Part shown: positions 24,672 to 34,412 of the stretch, piece by piece | Layout: each line of letters opens with the position of its first letter | Numbering within the stretch: position 1 is the stretch's first letter | NCBI RefSeq assembly: GCF_001618425.1 | Contig: NZ_BDCU01000022.1 | Span: 62,001-126,000 of the forward strand | DNA from: Nocardia fusca NBRC 14340 | GTDB lineage: Bacteria; Actinomycetota; Actinomycetes; Mycobacteriales; Mycobacteriaceae | Length of the DNA: 64,000 bases | Direction of reading: 5' to 3' | The notes under the pieces: model-generated | Databases searched by the model: none | Seen by the model: only the letters and a program-made list of their open reading frames with translations | Told to the model about the DNA's origin: nothing | Translations under genes and position numbers: made by a program

Positions 24672-25043
24672 ATGCTCACCACCACACGCACCCTCGGCGC
24701 TCTCCTCGTGCTCGGCGCCGCGGCCGCACTCGGCGCCGCGTCACCCACCGCCGCGGCCGCACCCGCCAGCGGGTCCGCCGGCGGTTCGTCCGCTGCCGGG
24801 TGCGGCCCGAGAACGGACGCCGACATGATCTTCCTGAGCAGATCTCATTTCGACGAGGAGTCCTGTTCCGTGCAGGACGCCGCAATCCGGCTCGCACACA
24901 GCGATTGCCAGTGGCTCGATGCCCACGGCGGTTCCGCGCACAATCGGATCGCGCTCGCCGAGGACCACCGCGGCACAGTCGAGTATCCGTATACCTTCGT
25001 GGCCGCGGCGGTCGACGCCTACTGCCCGCAGCACCAGCACTGA
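24672..25043 (+). CDS. Exported DUF732-like protein
   Basis: The 123-residue product has a signal peptide (MLTTTRTLGALLVLGAAAAL; cleavage likely after the AAAAPA stretch). Its mature domain ends with the DUF732 pattern: a cysteine/glycine segment (CQWLDAHGGS) and FVAAAVDAYCPQH, whose cysteines may pair. DUF732 proteins are small secreted actinobacterial proteins of unknown function. A GGGAGGAAACC ribosome site precedes the ATG. It is divergent from the methyltransferase operon and upstream of the NERD gene. Confidence 0.85.
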   Translation: MLTTTRTLGALLVLGAAAALGAASPTAAAAPASGSAGGSSAAGCGPRTDADMIFLSRSHFDEESCSVQDAAIRLAHSDCQWLDAHGGSAHNRIALAEDHRGTVEYPYTFVAAAVDAYCPQHQH

Positions 25044-25055
25044 ACAGGACCCGTG

Positions 25056-25787
25056 ATGACTCACCAGAGCCCAGCGGCCGTCTCGGGCGGTACCCGCGCA
25101 ACCCGCAGTGGCGCCGGACCGTGCACCACCGCGATATCGGCCTCCGGTTCGCGCCGCCGCGCACGTCCCGGCCCGGCCGCCATGCCCCCGCGGTCCACCG
25201 TGCAGGCTCCCGGCTGCCGGAGCCGGTGGACGGCCGTGAACGAATCATCGTTCACGCACGAACGAGCGGCTCTGGCTCGAATCCGCACGGCACTGCCGGA
25301 GACCGGATGGTGGCGGGCCTGGTCCAACTTCAGCTTCGCGACCGCGCGCGGCGACTTGTACGAAATCGACCTGCTGATCGCGGCTCCGAGCGGGCTGCAC
25401 ACGGTCGAACTCAAAGCGTGGCGCGGTCACCTCACCGCCACCGCATCGGGCTGGATCCAGACCAACGAATCCGGCACGGAGATAGCGCACGGCTTCCCGC
25501 TCCGGCTGGCCGCCGACAAGAGCGCGGCACTCGCTCGCCTCTTCGCGGCGGTGGGAGAAGACTTCTTCATCCGTCGTCTGTTGTGTCTGACCGACGACCG
25601 CCTGCATGTCGAGCTACCGGCGCGCGACCGCAGATTCACCGTGTCCGTCGACGAACTCGTGGTCCGGCTGACCCGTCCCACCCACGATGCGCGCCAACGG
25701 ATGACACCCCGGCGAATCGACCAGCTCGAGCGAGCGTTGGAGTCGACCGGAATCACCGCGACCGAGGAGCTACCTCCCCCACAATGA
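25056..25787 (+). CDS. NERD-domain protein (putative nuclease-related)
   Basis: The 243-residue protein carries a NERD domain from about residue 60: ERAALARIRTALPETGWW, then DLYEIDLLIAAP and TVELKAWRGHL, matching the D and ExK residues of the related nuclease fold. NERD proteins are found with DNA-processing and defence genes. The first 60 residues are basic and low in complexity, so translation might begin instead at a GTG about 60 codons in (VNESSFTHE). It lies 110 bases before the SNF2 helicase on the same strand and may belong to that system. Confidence 0.75.
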   Translation: MTHQSPAAVSGGTRATRSGAGPCTTAISASGSRRRARPGPAAMPPRSTVQAPGCRSRWTAVNESSFTHERAALARIRTALPETGWWRAWSNFSFATARGDLYEIDLLIAAPSGLHTVELKAWRGHLTATASGWIQTNESGTEIAHGFPLRLAADKSAALARLFAAVGEDFFIRRLLCLTDDRLHVELPARDRRFTVSVDELVVRLTRPTHDARQRMTPRRIDQLERALESTGITATEELPPPQ

Positions 25788-25897
25788 ACTCCTAGGGGAC
25801 CCTCGGCAGACTGCGCAGAGAAATCGGAAACGAACAGCGGTCCGCGAGCGGTACTAAGTTGATTCGTTCGATCGTAGACACAGCAGGAGCACTCTCG

Positions 25898-28783
25898 ATG
25901 ACCCTCGCGCAACCGAGTGACGACCTCAACGTCGCGCCCGGCTCCATAGTCGTGGTCCGCGACGAAGAATGGCTGGTCACCGCCCGCGAACAAGGGTCCG
26001 ACGGCTGGCTGCTGCGGGTGCGCGGTCTGTCGGAGCTCGTGGCCGACACCACCGCGACCTTCTACAACTCCCTCGACGAGATCCAGGTCCTGGACCCCGC
26101 CGAAGCCGAGGTCGTCCCCGACGGCTCTTCCGGCTACCGCGACGCCCGCCTGTGGCTCGAGGCGCTGCTGCGCAAGACCCCGTTCCCCTACGGCGACCAG
26201 ACCCTCACCGTCTCCACCCGCATGCTCGCCGATTCCCTCGGCTACCAGCGCGCCGCGGTCGCCAAGGCCCTCGACCCTCGCCTCATCCGCCCGCGGATCC
26301 TGCTCGCCGACGCGGTAGGTCTGGGCAAGACTCTCGAAATCGGCATGATCCTGTCCGAGCTCGTGCAGCGTGGTCGCGGCGAACGCATCCTCATCGTCAC
26401 GCCCCGCCATGTCCTCGAGCAGATGCAGCACGAGCTGTGGTGCCGTTTCGCCCTGCCGTTCGTGCGACTCGATTCCGCCGGCATCCAGAAGGTGCGCCAG
26501 AAGCTCCCCGCCACCCGCAACCCCTTCACCTACTACAAGCGCGCGATCATCTCGATCGACACCCTCAAAAGCCCCCGCTACAAAGCGCATCTGGAGCGCC
26601 AGCACTGGGACGCGGTGGTGATCGACGAATCCCACAACCTCACCAATATCGGCACCCAGAACAACGAACTCGCCCGGGTGCTCGCCCCGAACACCGAAGC
26701 ACTGATCCTCGCGTCGGCGACCCCGCACAACGGCCGCGAGGAATCCTTCGCCGAACTCCTACGCCTCCTCGACCCCACCGCGGTCGCCGCCGACGGCTCG
26801 TTCAGCAAGGACGACGTCTCCGCCCTGCTGATCCGCCGCCACCGCCATCACGACGAGGTCGCCGCGGAGGTCGGCAGCGATTGGGCCGAACGCGCCGAAC
26901 CCGTGCACAGCCTTGTCCAGCCCTCGCCCGCCGAGGACGCGGTCGCCCGCGAACTCGCCCAGGTCTGGCTGCATCCGAGCACCGGCGCCTCCCCGTACTC
27001 CGGCGAAGCCAAATCCCTGTTCCCCTGGACCCTGGCGAAAGCGTTCCTTTCCTCCCCCGCCGCGCTGCGCGAATCGATCGAGCAGCGCCGCCGGAAGCTG
27101 ACGGAAAAAGGCGGACCGCACACCCCCGAGCAGCGCACCGAACTCACCGCCCTCGACACCCTCGCCGACCTCAACGACAAGGCCTTCACCGAATCGGCCG
27201 GTAAACAGGCCGCACTCGTGCAACGCCTGCGAGAGATCGGCGTCGGCCCGAAGTCCGATATGCGCGCGGTCGTCTTCGCCGAACGCATCGCCACCCTCAA
27301 GTGGCTCACCGAAACCCTCCCTGACGCACTGGGTCTGAAACCGGAGAACATCGCCATGCTGCACGGCGGCCTCTCCGATATCGAACAGCAGCAGATCGTC
27401 GACAGCTTCAAACTCGAGACCTCCCCCATCCGCGTCCTCGTCACCGGCGATGTCGCCTCCGAGGGCGTGAACCTGCACGCCCAGTGCCATCACCTCATCC
27501 ACTACGACATCCCCTGGTCCCTGATCCGCATCGAGCAGCGCAACGGCCGTATCGACCGCTACGGCCAGCGCCGCCCACCCGTGATCTCGTCGCTGATCCT
27601 GGAACCGTCGGATCCCGAATTCTCCGGCGACCTCCGCGTCCTGTCCCGCCTGCTGGAGAAGGAGAACCAGGCCCACACCACCCTCGGCGACGTCGCCTCC
27701 CTGATGGGCAAACACAGTGTCGGCGAAGAAGAGTCCGCGATCCGCGACGTCCTGGCCCGCAAAACCACCCTCGACGACCAGGTCCGCAGCATCGACGAAG
27801 TACTCGACGGCGACGATATCGACGCTTTCTTCGCCCAGATGGACCTCGAAGCCGACGAAGCACCCGAACTACCCGAACAGCCCCGCCAGAGCCTGTATCC
27901 CGACGACATCTCCTTCCTCGACGAAGCCCTGCGCGCCGCCTTCAACGACGTCCCCCACGCCGACCCGGCAGCCGGCGGCGTCGGCTGGACCGTCCACCGC
28001 GACCACGGCATCGCCGAACTCGTCCCCCCGAAAGACCTGCGCCAGCGCCTCATCCAGCTCCCGCAGAACTACCTTCAGCACGGCCGCGTCCTCGAACGCC
28101 TCAAACTCGCCACCTCCACCCAGGTCGGCGACGCCCAGCTCCGCGCGGCCAAACAGGGCAAGGGCATCGACAACACCACCTGGCCCGAAGCCCACTTCCT
28201 CGGCCCCCTGCACCCCGTCCTCGATTGGGCCAGCGACCGCGCCCTCGGCGCCCTGGGCCGCAATCAGATCTTCGCCATCCGCGGCACCCTCGACACCCCC
28301 ACCGTCCTGCTGATGGGCACCCTCATGAACCGCCGCGGCCAGCTCGTCTCCCGCGTCTTCTCCACCGTCGTCTTCCCGAACCCGGACAGCCCGTCCTTCG
28401 CCCTGGTCACCACCCACTCCGATCTCGACTTCCTGCTCACCGACACCGGTCTGCGCCCCGGCACCGCCAACCCCGGCGCCCTTCCCGACCCCCAGCGGTT
28501 ACGCGAGCTGATCCCGATCGCCGTAGACAAGGCCGGCGAGTCGATGAAACTCGTTCTCGACCAGCAGGAAGCCACCGCCACCGAACGCCTCGCCGCCTGG
28601 CGCCGCCGCGCCGACCGCTGGTATTCCGCCGCCGAACAACTCGACCTGTTCGGCAGCCAGAAAAGCAAAGTCGACAAACTGTCCCGCCGGATCGCCGAAG
28701 AGCAGCGCCTCGCCGAATCCCTCGCCCCCACCCAGCAACTGGTGCGTCCCCTGCTGGTGATCGTCCCCGAACAGGAGCAGTAA
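25898..28783 (+). CDS. SNF2-type helicase/translocase of a DISARM-like system (DrmD-like)
   Basis: From the ATG at 25898 the protein is 961 residues. It has superfamily 2 motifs: Walker A LLADAVGLGKTLEIG (136-150), Walker B-type VVIDESHNL (240-248), SATPHNGR, and motif VI RIEQRNGRIDRYGQ near residue 543-556. It would use ATP to move along double-stranded DNA. The next gene, a large adenine methyltransferase, starts two bases after its stop; this pair matches drmD-drmMI of class 1 DISARM phage defence. The ribosome site AGGAG is well placed. Confidence 0.9.
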   Translation: MTLAQPSDDLNVAPGSIVVVRDEEWLVTAREQGSDGWLLRVRGLSELVADTTATFYNSLDEIQVLDPAEAEVVPDGSSGYRDARLWLEALLRKTPFPYGDQTLTVSTRMLADSLGYQRAAVAKALDPRLIRPRILLADAVGLGKTLEIGMILSELVQRGRGERILIVTPRHVLEQMQHELWCRFALPFVRLDSAGIQKVRQKLPATRNPFTYYKRAIISIDTLKSPRYKAHLERQHWDAVVIDESHNLTNIGTQNNELARVLAPNTEALILASATPHNGREESFAELLRLLDPTAVAADGSFSKDDVSALLIRRHRHHDEVAAEVGSDWAERAEPVHSLVQPSPAEDAVARELAQVWLHPSTGASPYSGEAKSLFPWTLAKAFLSSPAALRESIEQRRRKLTEKGGPHTPEQRTELTALDTLADLNDKAFTESAGKQAALVQRLREIGVGPKSDMRAVVFAERIATLKWLTETLPDALGLKPENIAMLHGGLSDIEQQQIVDSFKLETSPIRVLVTGDVASEGVNLHAQCHHLIHYDIPWSLIRIEQRNGRIDRYGQRRPPVISSLILEPSDPEFSGDLRVLSRLLEKENQAHTTLGDVASLMGKHSVGEEESAIRDVLARKTTLDDQVRSIDEVLDGDDIDAFFAQMDLEADEAPELPEQPRQSLYPDDISFLDEALRAAFNDVPHADPAAGGVGWTVHRDHGIAELVPPKDLRQRLIQLPQNYLQHGRVLERLKLATSTQVGDAQLRAAKQGKGIDNTTWPEAHFLGPLHPVLDWASDRALGALGRNQIFAIRGTLDTPTVLLMGTLMNRRGQLVSRVFSTVVFPNPDSPSFALVTTHSDLDFLLTDTGLRPGTANPGALPDPQRLRELIPIAVDKAGESMKLVLDQQEATATERLAAWRRRADRWYSAAEQLDLFGSQKSKVDKLSRRIAEEQRLAESLAPTQQLVRPLLVIVPEQEQ

Positions 28784-28785
28784 CC

Positions 28786-31700
28786 GTGGCTTCCTTCGAT
28801 TCCATCGTCGTCGGCGAGGACTGGATCAGCGAACACTACTTCACCACCGATTCGGTGAAGGAGTCGTTCCACGGCAATGTGATGGAGCTCCGCAAAGGCT
28901 GGGACGCCGAAGCCAAGGAGAGCCGCGACACCGTCCGCAGCCGCTTCCTCACCGCCGCCCGCGACCTGCACACCGCCCTCGCCGCCCTCACCGAAAACCC
29001 CGACGCCGCCCCCAAAGCCCACGCCCACCTCCGCACGGTCTTCGGCTACCCCGGCGAACTCACCGACTTCACCGCCGAACGCGCCGGCTCCGACCTCCTC
29101 ATCCCCGCCGCCCAACTCGCCGGCACCCCCGACATCCTGTTCCTCCAAGCAAACCCGGCCGCCACCCTCGAAGACCTCCTCGACCCCGACACCGGCCACC
29201 TCATCACCCCCGCCACCGAAGACGGCAAACCCATCGAATCCCTCTCGAAAGCCGTCTCCGCCGCCTTCCGCTCCGACACCCCACCCGCCTTCATCGTCGT
29301 CCAAGCCGGCCAATGGCACCTCCTCGCCGAAGCCGAACGCTGGGCCGAAGGCCGCTACCTCGCCGTCGACCTCCTCGTGGTCGCCGAACGCAAACACGAA
29401 GCCCGCGGCGGAGAGGTCGACCGGACGGCCGCGATCTTCGGCGCGCAATCCCTGAAACCGGACGCCGACGGCAATATCTGGTGGGCCGGGGTGCTGGAAG
29501 ATTCGGTCAAGCACACGGTCGGAGTGTCCAAGGACCTGCGCGAAGGTATTCGGCTCTCCATCGAAATCATCGCCAACGAGGTGGTCCGGCGGCGCCGCGA
29601 ACGCGGGCTGACGATGGACGGTGTCGACGCGAACGAACTCGCCAAACACTCGCTGCGGTTCCTGTATCGGATCCTGTTCCTGCTGTATGCGGAAGCGTCC
29701 CCGGAAATGCAGGTCCTGCCCACCGGCGCCGCAGAATACGAGGAGGGTTACGGTCTCGACCGGCTCCGCGAACTCACCCTCACCGAACTGGTCTCCCACC
29801 GCGCCCGCACCGGGACGCATCTGTACGAGTCGCTGAAGAAACTCTTCGACCTGGTCGACCAGGGGCACACGCCAACGGTCCGCGAGAACATCACCGACGA
29901 TCCCGCGCCCGGCCTCCAGTTCAACCCCCTCCGCGCTGACCTGTTCTCGCCGATAGCCACAGCACTCATCGACGAGGTCGGGCTCGGCAACGAGGCGACC
30001 CAGCAGGTGCTCGAACACCTCCTGCTCACCAAGGAGAGCAAGTCCCGCAAGGGCGCCGACCGGGGGTTCATCAGCTACGCGGAACTCGGCATCAACCAGC
30101 TCGGCGCGGTCTACGAGGGCCTGATGTCCTACACCGGGTTCTTCGCCGAAGAAGATCTGTACGAGGTCGCCAAGAACGGCGACCCCGAAAAGGGTTCCTG
30201 GGTGGTGCCGGTGGACCGCGCCGACCACCTCGCGGAATCCGATTTCGTCCGCGCCGAAGACCCCAACACCCACGAGCTGAAACCGGTCGTCCACCGCAAG
30301 GGCACCTTCGTCTTCCGCCTCGCCGGCCGCGAACGCCAGCAGTCGGCGTCGTACTACACCCCCGAAGTACTGACCAAGTTCGTCGTCTCGCAGGCACTCG
30401 AAGAACTGCTCGACCAGAACGGCACTCGCACCACTCCCGAAGAAATCCTCCAGCTCACGATCTGCGAGCCCGCCCTCGGATCAGGCGCGTTCGCCATCGA
30501 AGCCGTCCGGCAGCTCGCCGCCGAATACCTGACCCGCAAGCAGCACGACCTCGACAAACGAATCGAACCCGACCGATACCCGGTGGAATTGCAGAAGGTG
30601 AAGGCGCATATCGCCCTGCACCAGGTGTACGGGGTGGACCTGAACGCCACCGCCGTCGAACTCGCCGAAATCTCCCTCTGGCTCGACACCATGGTCGCCG
30701 GCCTCCAAGCCCCCTGGTTCGGCCTGCACCTGCGGCGCGGCAACTCCCTCATCGGCGCCCGGCGGGCGGTCTACCAGCCGACTCATCTCGCGAAGAAAGC
30801 ATGGCTGAAAACGGTCCCCAAAGATATCCCGCTGGGACAGGAGATCGGCGCGGGCATCCACCACTTCCTACTCCCCGCCGACGGCTGGGGAGCGATCGTG
30901 GACACCGCCGAAGCCAAAACTTACGCACCGGATAAGCGAGAAGAACTCCGACTGTGGCGCAATGACATTCGCAAATCACCGTCGAAGGACATCACTCGTC
31001 GACTGACAGCCCTGGCGCAGCGTGTGGAAATACTCTGGGAGCTGACACTGCGGCGACTCACCATCGCCGAAGAATCCATCCGCCGCGATCTGCACCTGTG
31101 GGGCGGAGTACCTGTCGAACCCGGCCCCGGAGTCAGACGGGAACAGATCGAAGCAATCCTGTACGACGAGAACGGGGCCTACCGCCGACTGCGCCGAGCG
31201 ATGGACGCTTGGTGCGCGCTCTGGTCCTGGCCGGTGACGATTGATGTGGCAGCACCGGACTGGGGTCAGTGGGTCGGCGGGCTCGAAGCAGTGCTCGGCG
31301 TCGCGCCGAAAGCCGGGAAGTTTGAGAAGTACGGGCAGACCAGTATCGCCGGGGACCTAAGCTGGTACGAACTGGATTCCGCGGAGGACACCGATCGTAC
31401 GTTCGCGCAAGCGAAGCCGATCAACGCGGCAGTCCAGGAGTTTCCGTGGTTGGGCGTGGCGGCGGAAATTGCCCAAGCACAAGGATTTCACCATTGGGAA
31501 CTGGACTTCGCTGCGGTGTTCGCACGTGGCGGATTCGATCTACAGGTGGGTAACCCGCCGTGGGTGCGACCGGACTGGGATGAGGCTGCTGTGCTGGCAG
31601 ACTTCGATCCATGGTGGCAGTTGGCGGATAAGCCATCGGAAGCCGCCAAGCGGGAGAAACGAACCGCGACGTTAGCTGTCCTCTCCGTGCGTACGGCATT

Positions 31701-33399
31701 TCTTAACGAGCGTGCGAGCCAGACGGGACAGAGCGAGCATTTCGGATCTGGAATCGATCGGCCAGTCCTCGGAGGTCTGCAGCCAGACATGTACCGATGC
31801 TTCATGGAACGCACCTGGCGTTCCATAGGAGCGAACGGGATCGTCTCACTTATCCATCCGGAGAGTCATTTCACCGAGACGCGGGCGACTAAGCTTCGAC
31901 GGGCAAGCTATCGGCGTTTGAAGCGTCATTGGCAGTTTCGCAACGAACTGAATTTGTTCTCCGAGGTGGACCATAACAAGCAATACGGTGTGCACGTATA
32001 CGGTGTCGACTCCGAGGTGAAGTTTCTGCAGGCTTCAGCCCTGTACCACCCCGACGTCCCAGTTCGATCACTACGCCACGACGGAGACGGCCCCACCCCT
32101 GGTGTGAAAGATCCTGAGGGGCGATGGGATATGCGGCCGCATGCTGAACGCATCATCGAGGTCACCGAGACTGAACTTACCGACTGGGCGGCCCTGATCG
32201 ACGAACCAGGAACTCGTGCTACTGAGGCACGAATGTTGTACCCGGTCAACCGCGCCAGTGTTGAAGTGCTAGAGAAGATCATCGCCTCACCTCGACTGAC
32301 AGACACCGGCTTCCATTGGACCGCAGGATGGCACGAATCGGCCGACCGCAAACTCGGCTACTTCGAATCAGGCTCTACCGTCCCCGAAAGTTGGAACGAT
32401 GTAATCCTTCAGGGTCCACACTTCACGACCGCCACTCCGATCTATCAACAGGGCAACCCGTCGATGCGGAGCCAAAACGATTATTCCCGGATTGACCTAG
32501 ACGGCATTTCGGAAACCTTCATCCCAAGGACCAACTACCAGCGTGCACGGCGCTTCGAGGATTACATCGCAGCATACCCCCGCTGGGAAACAGAATCGAG
32601 CACATGCTTTTTTCGGCTGGCTTGGCGCGAGATGTGCAATAGCGGGCACGTTCGCACGCTCCAGTCTGCCCTGCTACCACCCGGCCCAACCCATGTGAAC
32701 GCAGTCCAAAGCCTCAGCTTCACCGGCGACAATCGAAAACTCGCGGTCCTGGCCGGTGTCAGCCATTCCCTAGTAGCCGACTTTGTGATCAAGGTTATCG
32801 GCAACTCCCACATCAAGGCCTCTATCTGGCTCCAACTCCCGTGCCCAGTCGGCCACCTTCTAACAGACCAACTGATACTGCGCACCCTTCGTCTTAACTG
32901 CCAGGTATCCGCATTCGCCGACCTGTGGAGCGAGCTGTATCAAGAGTCCTGGCAAGGGGATTCGTGGACCCCCAAGGCCTCGGCGCCAACTGACACCACC
33001 CTCGCCACCTCCGGACCCATTTGGACGTCCGAAACCCCCCTCCGCCGTGCCGCCGACCGCCGCCAGGCCCTGATCGAAATCGACGCAATCGTCGCCGTCA
33101 TGCTCGGCATCACCGCCGACGAACTCCTGACGATCTACCGAACCCAGTTCCCCGTCCTCCAGAAGTACGAACGCGAAGCCCTCTACGACGCCAACGGCCG
33201 CCAACTCCCCACAAAACTCGCCTCCGAATACCGCAAAAAGGCCGGCCTCCCCACCTCCGACCTAACCGTCGACGGCATAACCTACGAGGAACCAATCAGA
33301 GGCGTCGACCGCGAACACGACATGCAATTAGCTCACGCACACTTTTCGAAACTATATACAGGGCACCGCCAACGTAGGTCAACAGCAGCCCACCGCTAA
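28786..33399 (+). CDS. Large Eco57I-like N6-adenine methyltransferase (DrmMI-like)
   Basis: The 1537-residue protein has a long N-terminal region (1-520), SAM motif ICEPALGSGAFAIEAV near residue 558, and the catalytic NPPW at 923-926, as in Eco57I-type and DISARM class 1 methyltransferases. It probably marks host DNA so the partner helicases spare it. A GTG two bases after the helicase stop shows tight coupling. Base composition falls sharply between about 30.9 and 33.0 kb (the second half of the catalytic domain and the recognition region) and recovers at the very end, which suggests replacement of the specificity part by recombination. Confidence 0.9.
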   Translation: MASFDSIVVGEDWISEHYFTTDSVKESFHGNVMELRKGWDAEAKESRDTVRSRFLTAARDLHTALAALTENPDAAPKAHAHLRTVFGYPGELTDFTAERAGSDLLIPAAQLAGTPDILFLQANPAATLEDLLDPDTGHLITPATEDGKPIESLSKAVSAAFRSDTPPAFIVVQAGQWHLLAEAERWAEGRYLAVDLLVVAERKHEARGGEVDRTAAIFGAQSLKPDADGNIWWAGVLEDSVKHTVGVSKDLREGIRLSIEIIANEVVRRRRERGLTMDGVDANELAKHSLRFLYRILFLLYAEASPEMQVLPTGAAEYEEGYGLDRLRELTLTELVSHRARTGTHLYESLKKLFDLVDQGHTPTVRENITDDPAPGLQFNPLRADLFSPIATALIDEVGLGNEATQQVLEHLLLTKESKSRKGADRGFISYAELGINQLGAVYEGLMSYTGFFAEEDLYEVAKNGDPEKGSWVVPVDRADHLAESDFVRAEDPNTHELKPVVHRKGTFVFRLAGRERQQSASYYTPEVLTKFVVSQALEELLDQNGTRTTPEEILQLTICEPALGSGAFAIEAVRQLAAEYLTRKQHDLDKRIEPDRYPVELQKVKAHIALHQVYGVDLNATAVELAEISLWLDTMVAGLQAPWFGLHLRRGNSLIGARRAVYQPTHLAKKAWLKTVPKDIPLGQEIGAGIHHFLLPADGWGAIVDTAEAKTYAPDKREELRLWRNDIRKSPSKDITRRLTALAQRVEILWELTLRRLTIAEESIRRDLHLWGGVPVEPGPGVRREQIEAILYDENGAYRRLRRAMDAWCALWSWPVTIDVAAPDWGQWVGGLEAVLGVAPKAGKFEKYGQTSIAGDLSWYELDSAEDTDRTFAQAKPINAAVQEFPWLGVAAEIAQAQGFHHWELDFAAVFARGGFDLQVGNPPWVRPDWDEAAVLADFDPWWQLADKPSEAAKREKRTATLAVLSVRTAFLNERASQTGQSEHFGSGIDRPVLGGLQPDMYRCFMERTWRSIGANGIVSLIHPESHFTETRATKLRRASYRRLKRHWQFRNELNLFSEVDHNKQYGVHVYGVDSEVKFLQASALYHPDVPVRSLRHDGDGPTPGVKDPEGRWDMRPHAERIIEVTETELTDWAALIDEPGTRATEARMLYPVNRASVEVLEKIIASPRLTDTGFHWTAGWHESADRKLGYFESGSTVPESWNDVILQGPHFTTATPIYQQGNPSMRSQNDYSRIDLDGISETFIPRTNYQRARRFEDYIAAYPRWETESSTCFFRLAWREMCNSGHVRTLQSALLPPGPTHVNAVQSLSFTGDNRKLAVLAGVSHSLVADFVIKVIGNSHIKASIWLQLPCPVGHLLTDQLILRTLRLNCQVSAFADLWSELYQESWQGDSWTPKASAPTDTTLATSGPIWTSETPLRRAADRRQALIEIDAIVAVMLGITADELLTIYRTQFPVLQKYEREALYDANGRQLPTKLASEYRKKAGLPTSDLTVDGITYEEPIRGVDREHDMQLAHAHFSKLYTGHRQRRSTAAHR

Positions 33400-33509
33400 C
33401 ACGAGTCCAGAGACCGCCAGATCACCCTACCTCGGCATCGACCCCAACTACCCAGTGACCTTCACTAGAATCGAATACGTGGTTACAGCAAGGCAAGGAT
33501 AACGAACCA

Positions 33510-34412
33510 GTGGCTTCCATTGACCCACGGGAAAGACCCAATACACGTCGCCTATACTTTGCAAGCCTTTTCGCAGCAGCCGTCGCGCTCATCCTTGTGC
33601 GATTCCTCCTCTTTCCGAATAAGTCAAACTTATCCACGATCGAATCGACAACTGCGCAACTCCTGGACGGCCTGATCTCCGCCACAATCGCCGCGGCAGC
33701 AGTCGGCGTCGGATACGTCCTTTTCGTATTGCAGGATGACAAAATAAAAGTTGAGCACCTTCCAGCTCGCGAGATTCGCGAGGAACTCGACCGAGCAGCA
33801 CGCTCATCCCGCGAATGGAGAATAAAGGCTCGCACAGCAAGCTATTTCACTCGATGCCTGCTCCCGGTTCTGCTCAATAAGAACGGTTCAATCCAGGTCA
33901 AAATACAAATGCTAGATCCTCAAATTGACTCACTGATGAACCAATACGCAGCATTCCGCTCATCCCATCCTGACGCGGCGCTGTGGTCATCGGACCGCGT
34001 AAGGCACGAAATCTGCAGTTCAATCCTACTCCTCGCCATATACGCAAACCGATACCCGCGACTCGACGTCGACATACGCCTCAGTTCAGCTTTCTGGGTT
34101 CTAAGCATCGACTGCACCGAAGATCGTATATACATTTGCGGTCAGAACAAAGGCGATGCCGCCCTTGTTTTCCGCAAAGGTACCGAGTTTTTCGAGCATT
34201 TCATGGACGATTTCGATGCCACGTTTGCATTATCCAGAACGATCAGACCGCAAATCAACGGCTTCACACTGGAAAATCTAAATAGAGAACTTACCCTTGC
34301 AAATCGCATCGCCGTAACCAACATGTACAACGCACTAGGTTTCAGCACTCTTTCCGACGCAGATATCGACGAGATCGTTCAAACTGCAAGGAGTAAACAC
34401 CATTACAACTAA
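33510..34412 (+). CDS. Low-GC membrane-anchored protein of unknown function
   Basis: The 300-residue product has two N-terminal membrane helices (about 15-34 and 51-74) and a cytosolic domain of 220 residues. A segment TRCLLPVLLNKNGSIQVKIQMLDP recalls phospholipase-D-like or STALD-type effector folds, but no HKD motif is visible, so this is tentative. GC is visibly far below the window average, which points to recent acquisition. The start is a GTG at 33510. Its 3' end overlaps the probable start of the cupin-NUDIX gene, so the two form a unit within the defence island. Confidence 0.7.
   Translation: MASIDPRERPNTRRLYFASLFAAAVALILVRFLLFPNKSNLSTIESTTAQLLDGLISATIAAAAVGVGYVLFVLQDDKIKVEHLPAREIREELDRAARSSREWRIKARTASYFTRCLLPVLLNKNGSIQVKIQMLDPQIDSLMNQYAAFRSSHPDAALWSSDRVRHEICSSILLLAIYANRYPRLDVDIRLSSAFWVLSIDCTEDRIYICGQNKGDAALVFRKGTEFFEHFMDDFDATFALSRTIRPQINGFTLENLNRELTLANRIAVTNMYNALGFSTLSDADIDEIVQTARSKHHYN

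Noticed and set aside
24629..25795. A 388-codon open frame on the plus strand across the DUF732 and NERD genes
   Set aside because: It is an arginine/proline-rich shadow frame. The overlapping frames carry a signal peptide, DUF732 and NERD motifs.
27484..28785. N-terminal extension of the methyltransferase frame into the SNF2 gene
   Set aside because: The extension is low-complexity R/P sequence antiphase to a clearly coding helicase; the GTG at 28786 after the helicase stop is the sensible start.
28264..30294. Long minus-strand frame of 676 codons under the methyltransferase
   Set aside because: A G/V/E-rich shadow of the GC-rich sense gene with no domain signals.
33510..34412. Calling the membrane protein a DrmC-type PLD nuclease
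   Set aside because: DrmC needs HxKxxxxD motifs, and none is visible; only a vague similarity to PLD-like/STALD segments exists.
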